Of a stretch of 64,000 bases of DNA, positions 29,115 through 39,594 are shown piece after piece. The notes under the pieces were generated by a model. It did no database searches. It saw only the letters and a program-made list of their open reading frames with translations, and was not told the origin of the DNA. Positions within the stretch are counted from its first letter, which is position 1. Each line of letters begins with the position of its first letter. Origin of the DNA: Nansenia antarctica. Taxonomy: Eukaryota > Chordata > Actinopteri > Argentiniformes > Microstomatidae. The stretch is from contig OZ022347.1 in NCBI GenBank assembly GCA_963989245.1, forward strand, positions 4,402,448-4,466,447. Direction: 5' to 3'. A program made the position numbers and the translations under genes.

Positions 29115-31246
29115 GCACAATGGCTGAAGGAGGAGAAGAAATGGATTTGGTGGCGGATTTACTGAAAAAGCCTTTTTCGAAAAGGACCTTTCAAGGAAAG
29201 CTGGAAATTGTAAGGAAGGGTCGACCAACCCCGCAGCTAGCAGCCCTGTCCCAAAAAGGGAAAGGATTTGTTCGGCATTTTCAGTCGGCCAACTACGAAA
29301 GGCACACCTGGCTTACAGGGTCGAAGGAACACTGCAAATTGTACTGCTGGGAATGCCTGTTATTTGCAACCGACAGCTGTGGTGTTTGGAAAACCACTGG
29401 GTTTGTAAACCTGAGTTGCCTAAGCAAGGCAGCAACGAGACACCAAAGCACAGCAGGACACCTGCAAGCAACGGTGCTATCAAAAACGTTCAGAGACACC
29501 CGAGTGGATCTGCCAATCAGTGAGAAGAGGCGGAGGGAAAAGGAGCTCCACAACGAAAAGGTCATGAGAAATAACGAAATACTGAAAAGACTGATCGATT
29601 GTGTCATTTTCCTGGGTAAACAAGCGCTCTCGTTCAGGGGAGACGACGAAAGCAAGGAGTCCACAAACAGGGGTAACTACGCCGAGCTTGTTTCCTTTCT
29701 GGCCGAACACGACAAAGACTTGCATTACCACCTTTCCTGGAACAAAGCGTTTGCTGACACTTACAAAATGCAAAACGACCTGGTTAGTGCGATAGTTGAA
29801 GTGATGGGAGAGGAGATTAAAAGGGAGGTCAATAGAGCACCTTTTGTCGCAGTTATGGTGGACGGAACTAGAGACGACCAGCTGGCGCTGGTGCTCCGTT
29901 ACGTGACAGACACCGGTGTCAAGGAGAGGTTTGTCAGATTCGACGACGTTACGAGTGCCAAGCGGGCTGATGACCTCGCTGCTCTCATTATCCGACTCCT
30001 GGAGGAACACGAATGCCTGGATAAAGTTGTGGCACAGTGCTTCGATGGCGATGCCGTCATGCAGTCTGGACTAAATGTCCAGGTGCAGGCTAAAGTGAAG
30101 GTGAGAGCTCCTTGGGCTTTATCTCTACATTGTTACGCACACCAACTTAATGCAGTACTGGCTCAAGGGGCATCGAAGCTTAGAGAATGTAGGATCTTCT
30201 TTGCGCGTCTTAACGGCCTAGCTGCGTTTTTCTCCAGATCCCCTAAGCCCACGCAGCTGCTCGACGATATCTGTCGGCGGGATCTTCCTCGTGAGGCACC
30301 AACAAGGTGGCAAGATGGTTCTAGATTGGTCAGCACGGTCTTTGAGAAGAGAGCTGCCCTGAAGGAGCTATTTGAGCACATATTAGAACACCATGATGAG
30401 TTCGACGAGGATTCTGTGCGCTGTGCTGACGGATACAACGCACATATGGATGACTTTCAGTTCAGTTTTTTGCTTTCCACTTTTCACGCGGTTTTTGAGC
30501 GTTCGGATGTGCTTTTTAGAAAGCTGCAGAACAAAACACTCGATGTACAATTCTGGCCTGCGAGGATAGACGAGTTTTGTAACACCATTGAGAGGGAGAG
30601 AAGGCGATTTGGTGAGATTTATGAATCTACTGTGAGCGAAACAGGTGCGCCTAGCACACAGAGAGGCCAAACGCTAGGGGACAGTTGCGTAAGGTACCAG
30701 AAACTCCACTGTGACATTTTGGACAACATCCATGACCAGATACGGAACCGGTTTAAAGACCACAAGAAAGTAATGTTTCTCTCCCTACTCGACCCTCAGC
30801 GGTTTAAGACATACCGTAAGAAATTCCCGGATCCGCCCTTCTCCAGCCTAACGCAGAGCCACGGAACTCTCTTCGATATGCCCCGGCTTAAGACAGAGCT
30901 GACTGTCATGTATGCCATGGCTGATTTTGAAGGGAAAAGCCCTGCTGACCTCCTCGCTTTCCTTCAGCGGACGGATCTCTGCGGGAGCATGCGTCAGCTT
31001 CACACATTGGCATGTCTAGTGGTGACCATCCCAGTGTCTGCTGCCTCTGGCGAGACATTTTCAGCCCTGAAACGCATTCAAATGTATTCAAGAAGTAACA
31101 CTGAGCAGGCGCGACTGTCAGGACTCGCCTCCATGGCGATCGAGAAGGAGCTTTTGTTGGAACTGAAACGCAACGGTGGGCTATACGACCGTGTCATTGA
31201 ACTCTTTGGAAAGAAGGAAAGGACGATGGACTTTATCTTCAAATGA
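29115..31246 (+). CDS. hAT-derived protein (DUF4371-like), possibly domesticated
   Basis: A 708-residue uninterrupted frame from ATG 29120, directly behind a splice acceptor (TTTTTTAG|GCACAATGG). From the acceptor the frame is phase 1 and open, so it can be joined to the acidic exon. A TTF-type zinc finger lies at about 71-114 (CKLYCWEC, then RHQSTAGH). The hAT core has D248 (MVDGTRD), D309 (CFDGDA), HCYAH at 337-341, PTRW and the C-terminal region with E645 (ASGETFS). Compared with the intact hAT at 19516-22092, four residues are missing just after the first Asp, and the Arg of the ERxFS motif is missing beside the Glu. I find no terminal repeats or TSD. It could be a host gene exon or an old but open transposon. 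Confidence 0.8.
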
Positions 31247-31396
31247 TGAGCAGCTTTGGTATGTCTGAAGGGTTTTTATGTATCTTTATGTTGGCCAACA
31301 CACACATTATTCTCTTTAGGTTGTCCTAGAGAGGTTATTGGTTATTTACTGATCAGTTTGTATCTATTTACTAACAAATGAAAACATGAATTACAG

Positions 31397-31884
31397 GAGA
31401 GAGCTCCAACCCAGACTCAGACATGGAGCCCAGCTCCACTGCATCAGGAAGCCATAAACAACACAGATGGAGGAGGAGCTCCAGATAGAAGAATCACCAC
31501 TGCATGGTCTGCTTCAGTAGCTTCTATGAGCCAGAGGACTTGAGAAGTCACACCTGCAAGCCCCGTCCCTGTTTAGATTGCAGTGAGAGTTTCATTTGTT
31601 CAACTCACTTTAAATCTCACCTTGAATCACACCCACAGACTCATACAGGAGAGAAGACTTACTCTTGCCTTCAGTGTGAAAAAGATTTTCCTACAATGAG
31701 CAACCTAAAGAGACATCAAAGAATACACACAGGAGAGAGGCCATATCTCTACTCCAGGAGTGGGAAGTGTTTTACAGATTCAGGAACGCAAAAGAAACAC
31801 CAGAGATATGACCAAATTACTGTGATACAACAAATCTCTCTCTCTTTCTATAATTTAGGGTTAGAATGCAAAATGTCTCTATGA
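31397..31884 (+). pseudogene. Gene B zinc-finger exon, decayed
   Basis: Homologous to the gene A finger exon from its acceptor (TGAATTACAG) through ESSNPDSD. A CAG-to-TAG change at 31486-31488 ends the frame 21 codons after the internal ATG. Beyond it are only three finger-like units: CLDCSESF, an apparently intact CLQCEKDF finger, and one in which both Cys are lost (YLYSRSGKCF). No long finger array remains. This exon lies 150 bp after the hAT frame, so the hAT sequence sits in the original intron of the finger gene. Confidence 0.85.
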
Positions 31885-32149
31885 TGTCTTTGCCTAGTGT
31901 AATAATTGTCTAAGTTTACAGAGTTATTAAAGCGTCATTTTATTCATTTTATCGTCACCATTCTTGCACTGATCCTTGCAACACATCGTCAACAGTCCTT
32001 CACACGTAGTGTTAATTAAATTACTAGGATCAGATTCTTAACATTATTAAGATAAGCTTTACTGTGAACAGTACGTAGCCAAATTCCCTTACCAACCCTT
32101 TGTATTGTAACAGCCATCCTGACGCTCCACAGCAGATTCATCTGTTTAT
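31885..32149. other. No gene seen
   Basis: A/T-rich sequence downstream of gene B. No repeat or coding signal. Confidence 0.5.
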
Positions 32150-32426
32150 TGGTAAATGGGAAATGGGAAATGGACTGCACTTATATAGCGCCTTTTTTGC
32201 TGCTCCAAAGCGCTTTACAACGGCCTCTCATTCACACGTACACATTCACATACCAATGGCGGCAAGCTGCCATGCAAGGCGCTGGCCCGCTCACTGGGAG
32301 CAATTTAGGGGTTCAGTGTCTTGCCCAAGGACACTTCGACATGTGGCCAGCCGGGGCTCGAACCGCTGATCTGCCAACCTTGTGATCATTAGGCGGCGAC
32401 TCTACCTCATGCGCCACAGCCGCCCC
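32150..32426 (-). repeat. tRNA-derived SINE, near full length
   Basis: On the minus strand it starts GGGGCGGCTGTGGCGCATGA, with an A-box-like TGGCGCATGAGG and the B box GGTTCGAGCCCC (32353-32364). Then come CTTGGGCAAGACACTGAACC, the GTAAAGCGCTTTGG body and a CCATTTCCC repeat tail. Its 3' half matches 7567-7735 and 58747-58915. Confidence 0.85.
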
Positions 32427-32745
32427 AATTGTAGTAAATTGTGTCTTTGGTCACAGAACAGGAGAAGGTTGCGTGCTCAAACAGATTCTCTGATTGACCT
32501 TAATAGAAGCATTGTAATAACCGCATCGTAGGCAGTGTAAAGTGAAATAGGCAATATGGTTAGAGCAAACAATGCAATAACACTAAAGCAAATACAGACT
32601 CAAATCACTGAAGACCAAGGTATATTCCAAAATATTGACCGGGTGAGTTCATCAACACAACCTTGTCCTACGGCGAAGCCACCGACGAATGAAGCAGCTC
32701 TATAGGGTGCCAGAGAGAAACTCAAAGAGTCCTATGCCTATCTAA
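32427..32745. other. No gene seen
   Basis: Single-copy-looking sequence between the SINE and the small MITE. Confidence 0.5.
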
Positions 32746-32941
32746 AGGCCAATGCACAAGGCCCCGATTTTGTCGCACCGCCGAATTCGATTTGTTTTGA
32801 ATGAGACAATGCACACGGCGTGCGATGCGATATTGTCGCAGGACAACATTCGATTCTTCATTCACACTAATTGAAATAATTCAAAGAATTGAGAATCTAA
32901 TGTTGTCGTGCGACAAAATCGCACGCCGTGTGCATTGGCCT
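32746..32941. mobile_element. Harbinger-like snap-back MITE
   Basis: A 196-bp element whose ends AGGCCAATGCAC and GTGCATTGGCCT are complementary, extending into GCGATTTTGTCGCA-type arms. It is flanked by TAA on both sides, the 3-bp TSD (TWA) expected for PIF/Harbinger. Almost the whole element can fold on itself. Confidence 0.75.
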
Positions 32942-33059
32942 TAAGTCCTATGCATTCCAATACTGTAATTGCATCCAATCAGCACTGTATAGACACATTA
33001 CGGTATTGTAATGTAATGTTTTGTACTTCACAATGTTGACTGCTTTAGGTCTGTTTATA

Positions 33060-33430
33060 ATAATAATAATAACTTGGATTTATAAAGTGCCTTTCATAAA
33101 CCCAAGGACAATTCTAGGAAATGGTCAGACAGACAAAACAGAAAACAAACAAACAAAACAGAAACAGTGACCAGGGGCCAAAGGCCTTGGTGAACAGATG
33201 GGTTTTGAGGGCTTATTTGAGGGTGTCCAGGGTAGGGGGGGGGGGCATTTCGGATCACTATGGGGAGAGAGTTCCAGAGGATATGTGCAGCCACGCTGAA
33301 GGCTCTGTCCCCAAAGGTCTGTAGGTTGGTGCGGAGGGTGGACAGCAGGCCCATGTCTGAGGACCGCAGGTTCCGGGAAGGGATATGTTGGGAGAGGAGG
33401 TTAGTTAGGTACTGGGGGGTGCAGGCATGT
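33060..33430. repeat. Unclassified fish interspersed repeat
   Basis: Begins with TAATAATAATAATAA and TTTATAAAGTGCCTTTCA, and includes GGTGAACAGATGGGTTTTGA and GGCTCTGTCCCC. This kind of sequence recurs widely in fish genomes, to my recollection as a LINE 3' region, but nothing here proves its class. Confidence 0.4.
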
Positions 33431-33532
33431 TGTCTCTTTCAGAGAGTTCCTGAGCTAGATGCAGCTGCAGTCGCCGGTGTCTGTCTTGCCTTATTTTTTT
33501 GGCAAAAGGGCTTCTCTCAAAGATGGCCACTT

Positions 33533-33741
33533 TTCTTTTTCTTTTTTCTGAGTGGGGCAGTCCCACTCATATTTTTCCTTTTGGGGGGGGGGGTGACAGA
33601 TACAGTAGAGAATTAGACAGGAAGGATGGGTGAGAGAGAGAGGAGGGATGACATGCAGGATATGTCCCCGGACGGAATCGAACCGGGGACCCTGCGGTTA
33701 CATGGTCAACGCTTAACCCGCTACGCCACCTTAGCGCCCTT
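33533..33741 (-). mobile_element. Full-length tRNA-derived SINE with 14-bp TSD
   Basis: Perfect TSDs AAAGATGGCCACTT (33519-33532 and 33742-33755) bound it. The minus strand begins AAGGGCGCTAAGGTGGCGTA, with A-box TGGCGTAGCGGGTTAAGCG and B-box GGTTCGATTCC (33674-33684), and ends in an A-rich tail. It is a different family from the SINE at 32150-32426. Confidence 0.9.
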
Positions 33742-33755
33742 AAAGATGGCCACTT

Positions 33756-34506
33756 ACTGAGATTCACCACAGATCAACATGTAGAATATTATTAAACTAT
33801 TCAATGACCTGTTGGTATAAGACAGTTGTGTCTGTCACAGTCTCAGCTCACAAATTCGGCGGAGTCGTGTAGCCGTGACGTGCAAACGATATCAGATCAT
33901 CGCCGTTTCAGTCAAATCCGGCGTTGTGTAGCCTATAAGCCACCGATCCATGATCTTGCCTGTAGACTCGTTAATAGATTATTAGCCTTCTGTAAAATGA
34001 TCACAATTTACTCACGGCCGTTGCGGACCACTAGGGGGCACTGACGGACCATACTTTGAGAAAAACCTGGCCTTAGAGGGAGTGACCCTGCCTTAGAGGG
34101 AGTGACTTGGCATTAGATAGAGTGAATTGACTGAGTCAAGTATTTGACATGATTGGGTTTGTTACTGAGCTTCACAGTAAAGGGACCCTTATAGTTTAGA
34201 CATTTGTCTGAAAGGTTATACTAGGATAGGTCTAAGCACGATGGATGTGGCTCCACCTGTCCTCTGATAGGTTAGGTTACACCTATCCAATCCTTTCAGA
34301 TTTACACAAGTGAATTGCCAACATGGCCAAGGACTATTAACTAACTACTACCAAGGACTACTATGTTGCTGTGTTGATATGGTTCCCACCGTTAATCGAG
34401 AATAGATACAAGGTTGCTCTCTTTGCTGATTTTATTGTATTGATCAATTATCTATGCAACTAGATGCTGTTTTTGCTGTTTTTATGGTATTGATAAATGA
34501 TGTAAA
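33756..34506. other. No gene; short tandem repeat
   Basis: CCTTAGAGGGAGTGAC is repeated imperfectly near 34072-34130. Nothing else is recognised. Confidence 0.5.
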
Positions 34507-34674
34507 ATAACATTTTCAATGCTTAAAGATTATGTTTAACACATCAAATGTAGAAATTAATTTATAAAAAAAATATATAATGCTGTTATAAAAGTTTACT
34601 TAAGACTCTTGAGGTACTGCTGCCATGCTTCCCTTCAGTGTGATGTAACTGTTTCAAATGGGCCATACTTGCAT
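34507..34674 (+). repeat. Dispersed repeat, first copy
   Basis: Matches 35558-35727 in the same orientation, ending CTGCTGCCATGCTTCCCTTC and GGGCCATACTTGCAT. The class is unknown. Confidence 0.75.
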
Positions 34675-34760
34675 CTGATTGTTTAATTAGGGTCTACTAA
34701 ATAACCAATGCGAGGACCATTAAATCATTAGATCATACATAACACCCACTAAACATGTGA

Positions 34761-34939
34761 CGTCCATTGCAATGGACGCAGGGCCCGGTGACGTCATCAA
34801 AACCCGACAGTGTTTGTGTTTTTGTCAGAGCAGCATTTTCATTCTATCTGATCAAAGGTTGATTCCATTCTCCTTATGCAAGACAGCGTATGCAGCTCGA
34901 CGCTCCTGGAGTGTGATTAAATAAAGCATCGCGTCGCAG
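34761..34939 (+). promoter_or_regulatory. Possible promoter and non-coding first exon
   Basis: An 18-bp perfect palindrome (CGTCCATTGCAATGGACG, 34761-34778) is followed 10 bp later by the CRE core TGACGTCA (34789-34796). A strong 5' splice site GCAG|GTAAGGAC lies at 34939/34940. CpG density is higher than in the neighbourhood. No downstream coding exon was identified on this strand within the window. Confidence 0.35.
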
Positions 34940-35337
34940 GTAAGGACAACTAAGATATTAGCCAGATGAATAATAACTTTAACTGGCCAAAGGCAAATGC
35001 GTTGGTTCTTTTGTAGCCTATTCTAGTAGCGTCCAGTATGGCGCATGTTAGCCCCGGTGTGTGTGTGGAACTAGAGGCCCTAAAGGCCACATGCACTAAC
35101 ATACACCTTTTACTGTATGTCACATGTTATTTATTCAGATCTGTTTAGGAAGAATTAACGTAATGTAATGTTGTGAGTCATCGCAGGACCTCGTTTTATT
35201 AGACGAATCACATTGAAGCAGCTAGCTAATAGCTATCCACCCTCTTTAGCTTTACGTTAGCTGCAGGTAGGTTTACGGTAGTAGCAATTCGGTTGCTAGG
35301 TAACGCTAGCTAACTCCAGCTAGCTAATAACAATGAC
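34940..35337. other. No gene seen
   Basis: Contains GCTAGCTAA-rich sequence near 35220-35330, also common inside the hAT MITEs, but no complete element. Confidence 0.45.
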
Positions 35338-35465
35338 GGATGAATGAATGAATGAATGAATGGTCTTTATTGTCATTAATATAGTACAGGTACCATACAA
35401 CGACATTTGTGAGGGGGGGCTCCCCTGGTGCTAGAAAAAAAAAAAAAAACTAAAAACAAGAAGGG
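35338..35465 (-). repeat. L2-like LINE 3' tail
   Basis: Reverse orientation: GAATG repeats, CTTTATTGTCATT, then GGGGCTCCCCTGGTG. It continues as GAGCTGGTTTACATAAATAA, which also follows the tail of the larger LINE at 37495. Confidence 0.8.
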
Positions 35466-35557
35466 AAAAGAGCTGGTTTACATAAATAAAGGCTATGTCT
35501 AAGCTTTACTCTGAAGTATTATTGATTGAATGAATGAATATAAATATAATGCTTAAA

Positions 35558-35727
35558 ATATCATTTTTTCAATGCTTAAATATTATGTTTGACACATCAA
35601 ATGTAGAAATGAATGTTTAATTTAAAAAAAAAATATATAATTTATAAAAGTTCCTTACTTAGAAGACTACTGCTGCCATGCTTCCCTTCAGTGTGATGTA
35701 ACTGTTTCAAATGGGCCATACTTGCAT
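35558..35727 (+). repeat. Dispersed repeat, second copy
   Basis: Second copy of the 34507-34674 repeat. It lies between two pieces of L2-like LINE sequence. Confidence 0.75.
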
Positions 35728-35753
35728 ACTTGCTGGACCCGTTTGTCCACGGT

Positions 35754-35925
35754 GACTGAGTTGGTGCAGTTCACTATGTGGTTCAGAACCGACGACGTGA
35801 ACTGTTCCAGGTCCTAATGCTCATATTCCTGCCATGAGGTGTCATTTAGGCAGATCTGCAGTGGAGCGGACCCTTCTGGCCAGGTTCTGACAGTCTTGTC
35901 CATGTACACTATCTACTAACTATAC
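35754..35925 (-). mobile_element. L2-like LINE fragment
   Basis: Matches 39890-40035, part of the L2-like LINE coding region, in the same orientation. With 35338-35465 it is probably one LINE with most of its ORF deleted. Confidence 0.75.
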
Positions 35926-36150
35926 TATATAGGGTGTTCACACATATCATTTTGCTTTCACTTTAGATTAAAACATGTCCATCTCACAGAGAATTTCATG
36001 AGAAAAACAATGGTCCAAACCCCATGGTTCTATCATGTACGGTTCAAAAGTTATCAAGGTTGACCTCTTTACATACACATGTGAATTCCAGGAATTTATC
36101 TCAATAGAATCTAGACATAACAAGTGGTCACTGCTGTGCAGTAATGGAAC
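35926..36150. other. No gene seen
   Basis: Flank between a LINE fragment and a tandem repeat; no coding signal. Confidence 0.45.
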
Positions 36151-36493
36151 ACACAAATTATGAAATTCAACTTTATCTTTTAAACTATTCATTTTTATTA
36201 CACAAACCTATATATCATTCTTTTCAGAATTTTAAGACCAATATTAATAGCAAATTACATTTTTTAGCGCACAATTAATATCCAAGATGGCGGATTAAAT
36301 CCAATATGGCTGTCGTTAAGACACTGGATACACCAATTATGAAATTCAAATGTATCTTTTAAACTGTTCATTTTTATTAAATAAACCTATATATCATGTT
36401 TTTGAGAATTTTAAGACCAATATTAATAGCAAATAGAAACATTTATCACACAATTCATATCCAAGAGGGCAGACTAAATCTAACATGGCCACC
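36151..36493 (+). repeat. Two-unit tandem repeat, period about 179 bp
   Basis: Units start ACACAAATTATGAAATTC and ACACCAATTATGAAATTC and end in TATCCAAGATGGCGGA-type sequence. They have diverged by scattered substitutions, so the duplication is not recent. Confidence 0.8.
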
Positions 36494-36688
36494 GTAATGT
36501 TTTTGTTGTCTTTTGTAAATGCTGTGTTTGGTTTTTGTGTATAAATGCTATGCATAAAACTATGCATAATTCAAAAAGAGAGGAAGAGTTATGACCAAGA
36601 AATTGCATAAATAATCCAGGTCCAGGCACTAAAGGTAGGTAACAAAACATTTATTCAATGGGACGGGGTGTTGGAGGGTGGGGAGTGA
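36494..36688. other. No gene seen
   Basis: Lies beyond the stop codon of the minus-strand gene; may include its 3' UTR. No clear polyadenylation signal was pinned down. Confidence 0.4.
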
Positions 36689-37365
36689 TCAGAGAAAGTA
36701 CAAATCGTGGTTTTTAATATCCTTTAAAAGAGGAAAACACCAGTGTTCCTCACAAACATCATACTTGATGTTGAACAGAGTGTTAATGACTTCCTCTGCT
36801 TGAGGCTCTTTAAGTCCACAGACTGTTGCTGGAAACCACTCTACCTTCCCATCCTCCTTGCACAGGTGCATGACCCTCCTGCCAACCAACAGCTCAGGCC
36901 TTCTACCGAACTCCTCCAGCCATGACATAGCCTGCTGTATTTTCCCCTTCTGCTCTGCCTCTTTTAATTTAAAGAGCATTTTGGCTCTGCAGTCGCTAAT
37001 TGTGATTTGCTGCTCTTCCCTGGACCTATATACAAGACCACCAGGCTGAATGATCTGAGGGACACTGACATTAGCCTCCAAGATGGACATGAGTTTTTTT
37101 TTTGTTCTTCCACAGAGTATTTCCTCTTCTCCCTTGTTTCCTGGAAGAGATGCCTCTCCCCCGCAGAGTTCAGGACGGTTTTTTGAAATCTTATCTGGGC
37201 CAGGAGCGCCTCCCTCCACTCACCAGAGCCTATCTCGTTGAGCCGCGACTGCACCTCCTTCTTGGACCATGGCCCCCCCAACTTGGTGACACCTTGTGTC
37301 AACTGCATTTTTGTGGTCCGAAGTGCGGCATCTTTAGCTTTTTTTGATTCTATCTTGCTCGCCAT
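36689..37365 (-). pseudogene. C-terminal exon of the coiled-coil gene
   Basis: Two overlapping frames, shifted by one base near 37100 in an A run, together encode a basic helical region (WSKKEVQSRLNEI) and a C-terminal module with GRRVMHLC, EWFPATVCG and YDVCEEHWCFPL, ending NHDLYFL. The second part resembles Tudor-like modules of the form (V...W..GTV...YD.....F.L), which is an inference from spacing only. Confidence 0.55.
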
Positions 37366-37584
37366 CTTGAATGAATGAATGAATGAATGGTCTTTATTGT
37401 CATTGATATAGTACAGGTACCAAACAACAACATTTGGGAGGGGGGGGCTCCCCTGGTGCTAGGAAAAAAAACTAAAAACAAGAAGGGAAAAGAGCTGGTT
37501 TACATAAATAAAGGCTATGTACACTATCCACTATACTATACTATACAAATAAAACACTGTGCTGTACTCTATGCTATGCTATAC

Positions 37585-39398
37585 CAGTGTTTCCCCTACC
37601 ATTGCCTTGGGGGGGCGGGCCGCCCTACCAACGAAACCCCCCGCCCCCCCAAGAAAGAGGAATTATTACGGACGTAGACACCAAACATCTGACAAGCAGG
37701 CTAAAATATCCGCGTTTTTTAAACGCACCCAACCCGAATCTGGCGAGTGGCAAGCCCATAGGCTCGTTGGTAATGTTAGTCCGCCGTAGTCTCGCATAGT
37801 CTTTATCTCCACACTTTGCGCTGTGCCGCGCTGGAGAATAATACAAGATTTTGCGCAAGTGTGCGCGCGAGACGCGAGATTTTTTTGCCGGCTGTGATGT
37901 CTGCAGATTGAAAGTAAGCAAGTTCAAACGTTAGCAAATATAATTGCTGAGTGTTCTGACAGAGAAAGTTGGTTAAAATTGGTCGTTATTATCGTGACTA
38001 GAAAGTGTCTGACTATAGTTCCATAGTGTAAATAGTGTCAAAGAACTATCAAGCTAGCTAGCTAGCTCAGAGGTGATTAGATGAGCTAGTCTCCTTGCAC
38101 ACTTGCCAGCTAAAGAGCTTACTGGAGGCACTTTATTATTTTACTTAGTAGTAGTAGATATACTATCTTTCTTATTCTGCTAGAGTTGGGCTTCATGGTA
38201 ATACCATAATGGCATATTTACAGTGCATGGACAGTTGATTGAAGCATTGGAAATGTCAGTTTTTTATAGTTGGACATACGATTTTTTTTCAGGTGAGAGA
38301 GTAAAGTCAAAATGACATGATTATCTGACTGGATTGCCCACAGCAATCCAATATTCAATTATAATTATTAGGGCTGTTACGATTATTCGACGTCGTCGAC
38401 GTCACCGACTACGTCAATACGTCGGTTAGCGTAATATGCGTCGGTTAGTCGCAAATAAAAAAAAAGACTTTTATTTTTTTAAAAAAAAATTTTTACCTTT
38501 ATTTTACCAGGCGAGACAATTAAGTGTATGAGTGAAAATGGATAGCTACTAGCTAATGTTACACAAGCAATGTAGCTCACCACAGTTCGTATGTCTTGTC
38601 TTCTGGTGTTAGTAACGTTAGCTATGTAGCTGGCTAGCTACGGTAGCCTATTGTCATTGTGGTGCGAGCACCTACTGTACGTTATCTAGCTCGTAGCTCG
38701 CATGCTACGTTAGCATCAATTTAGCTAATCATAACATAGCAGCGAGAGTAACGTTAGCTAGCTATGTGTTGTGGTGATGGACAGACTTCTAAATGGCCAT
38801 GTTGGCATTCAAGTTGGCTAAACATAGCAGTGAGGTGGAGACAAAAAAGTTTTTTTTTTTTTACAGTACAAAAATTATCGTTAGACTTATCGATAAATTA
38901 GTCGTTAGACTAACCGAATAATCGATAAAATAATCGCTAGATTAATCGTTAGAAAAATAGTCGTTTGGGACAGCACTAATAATTATGTTATAAATTGATA
39001 TGGATCAATTTATGCCTCTTATTAGATTATAAATACTCTGGCTGTTTTGTTTACCTTTTGGTTGACAGAAAAAGGGAGAGAGGAGGGTAGGGAGGGAGAG
39101 AAGGAGAGAGAGCAGGATGGTGTCGGCACACCAGAGAGAGAGGGCAAGAACCAGGTGAGAAAGTGGACAGGTAGTCAAGACCACATAAGTAAGTAGCCTT
39201 GAGAACCGATGGTTCTGGAGCCTAATGGCCCATAGGGCAGGAGCCTGATCTCCTGTTTCCGTAGTGTGAGGCGGCTTAATGTACAAGTACACCCCTGGAC
39301 ATGACGCTGGTATGAGGCAGGGTCTTACCCCCTGGGGGGGGGGTCCATGCCACGGTCCATGCCACCCCCCCAAGGCAGCAAACCTAGGGGAAACACTG
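37585..39398. mobile_element. hAT-like element inside the L2-like LINE
   Basis: Ends CAGTGTTTCCCCTA and its complement TAGGGGAAACACTG, with TATAC on both sides (5 bp; a hAT would usually give 8). A leftover of a transposase N-terminus encodes QAKISAFFKR at 37687-37716, a canonical PCNA-binding box. A 610-bp hAT MITE is nested at 38369-38978. Other coding sequence is degraded. Confidence 0.75.
38369..38978. mobile_element. hAT MITE, single-copy-region insertion
   Basis: A 610-bp element beginning TAGGGCTGTTACG and ending GACAGCACTA with perfect TSDs ATAATTAT on both sides. Close relatives lie at 10523-11129 and 59479-60099. It sits inside a hAT, inside a LINE, inside a gene. Confidence 0.95.
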
Positions 39399-39594
39399 TA
39401 TACCTATTCTAAGATTTCCTATCTCTGAACCTTATGTACCCGAGGGTTGTCATATTGCACATAGTGTTATTGCACATTCATTTAAAGTGTCGCAGTTTGC
39501 AGGTTTGAAATGTTCACAGTTGTGTTTCAGTATTGCACTTGATTTCAATCTAGTAGCTGCCATCAAATTGTCTAGATTGTCCAGGGCCTAGAAC

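Noticed and set aside
33674..33735. tRNA gene
   Set aside because: A and B boxes belong to a SINE with a 14-bp TSD and A-rich tail; the cloverleaf is incomplete.
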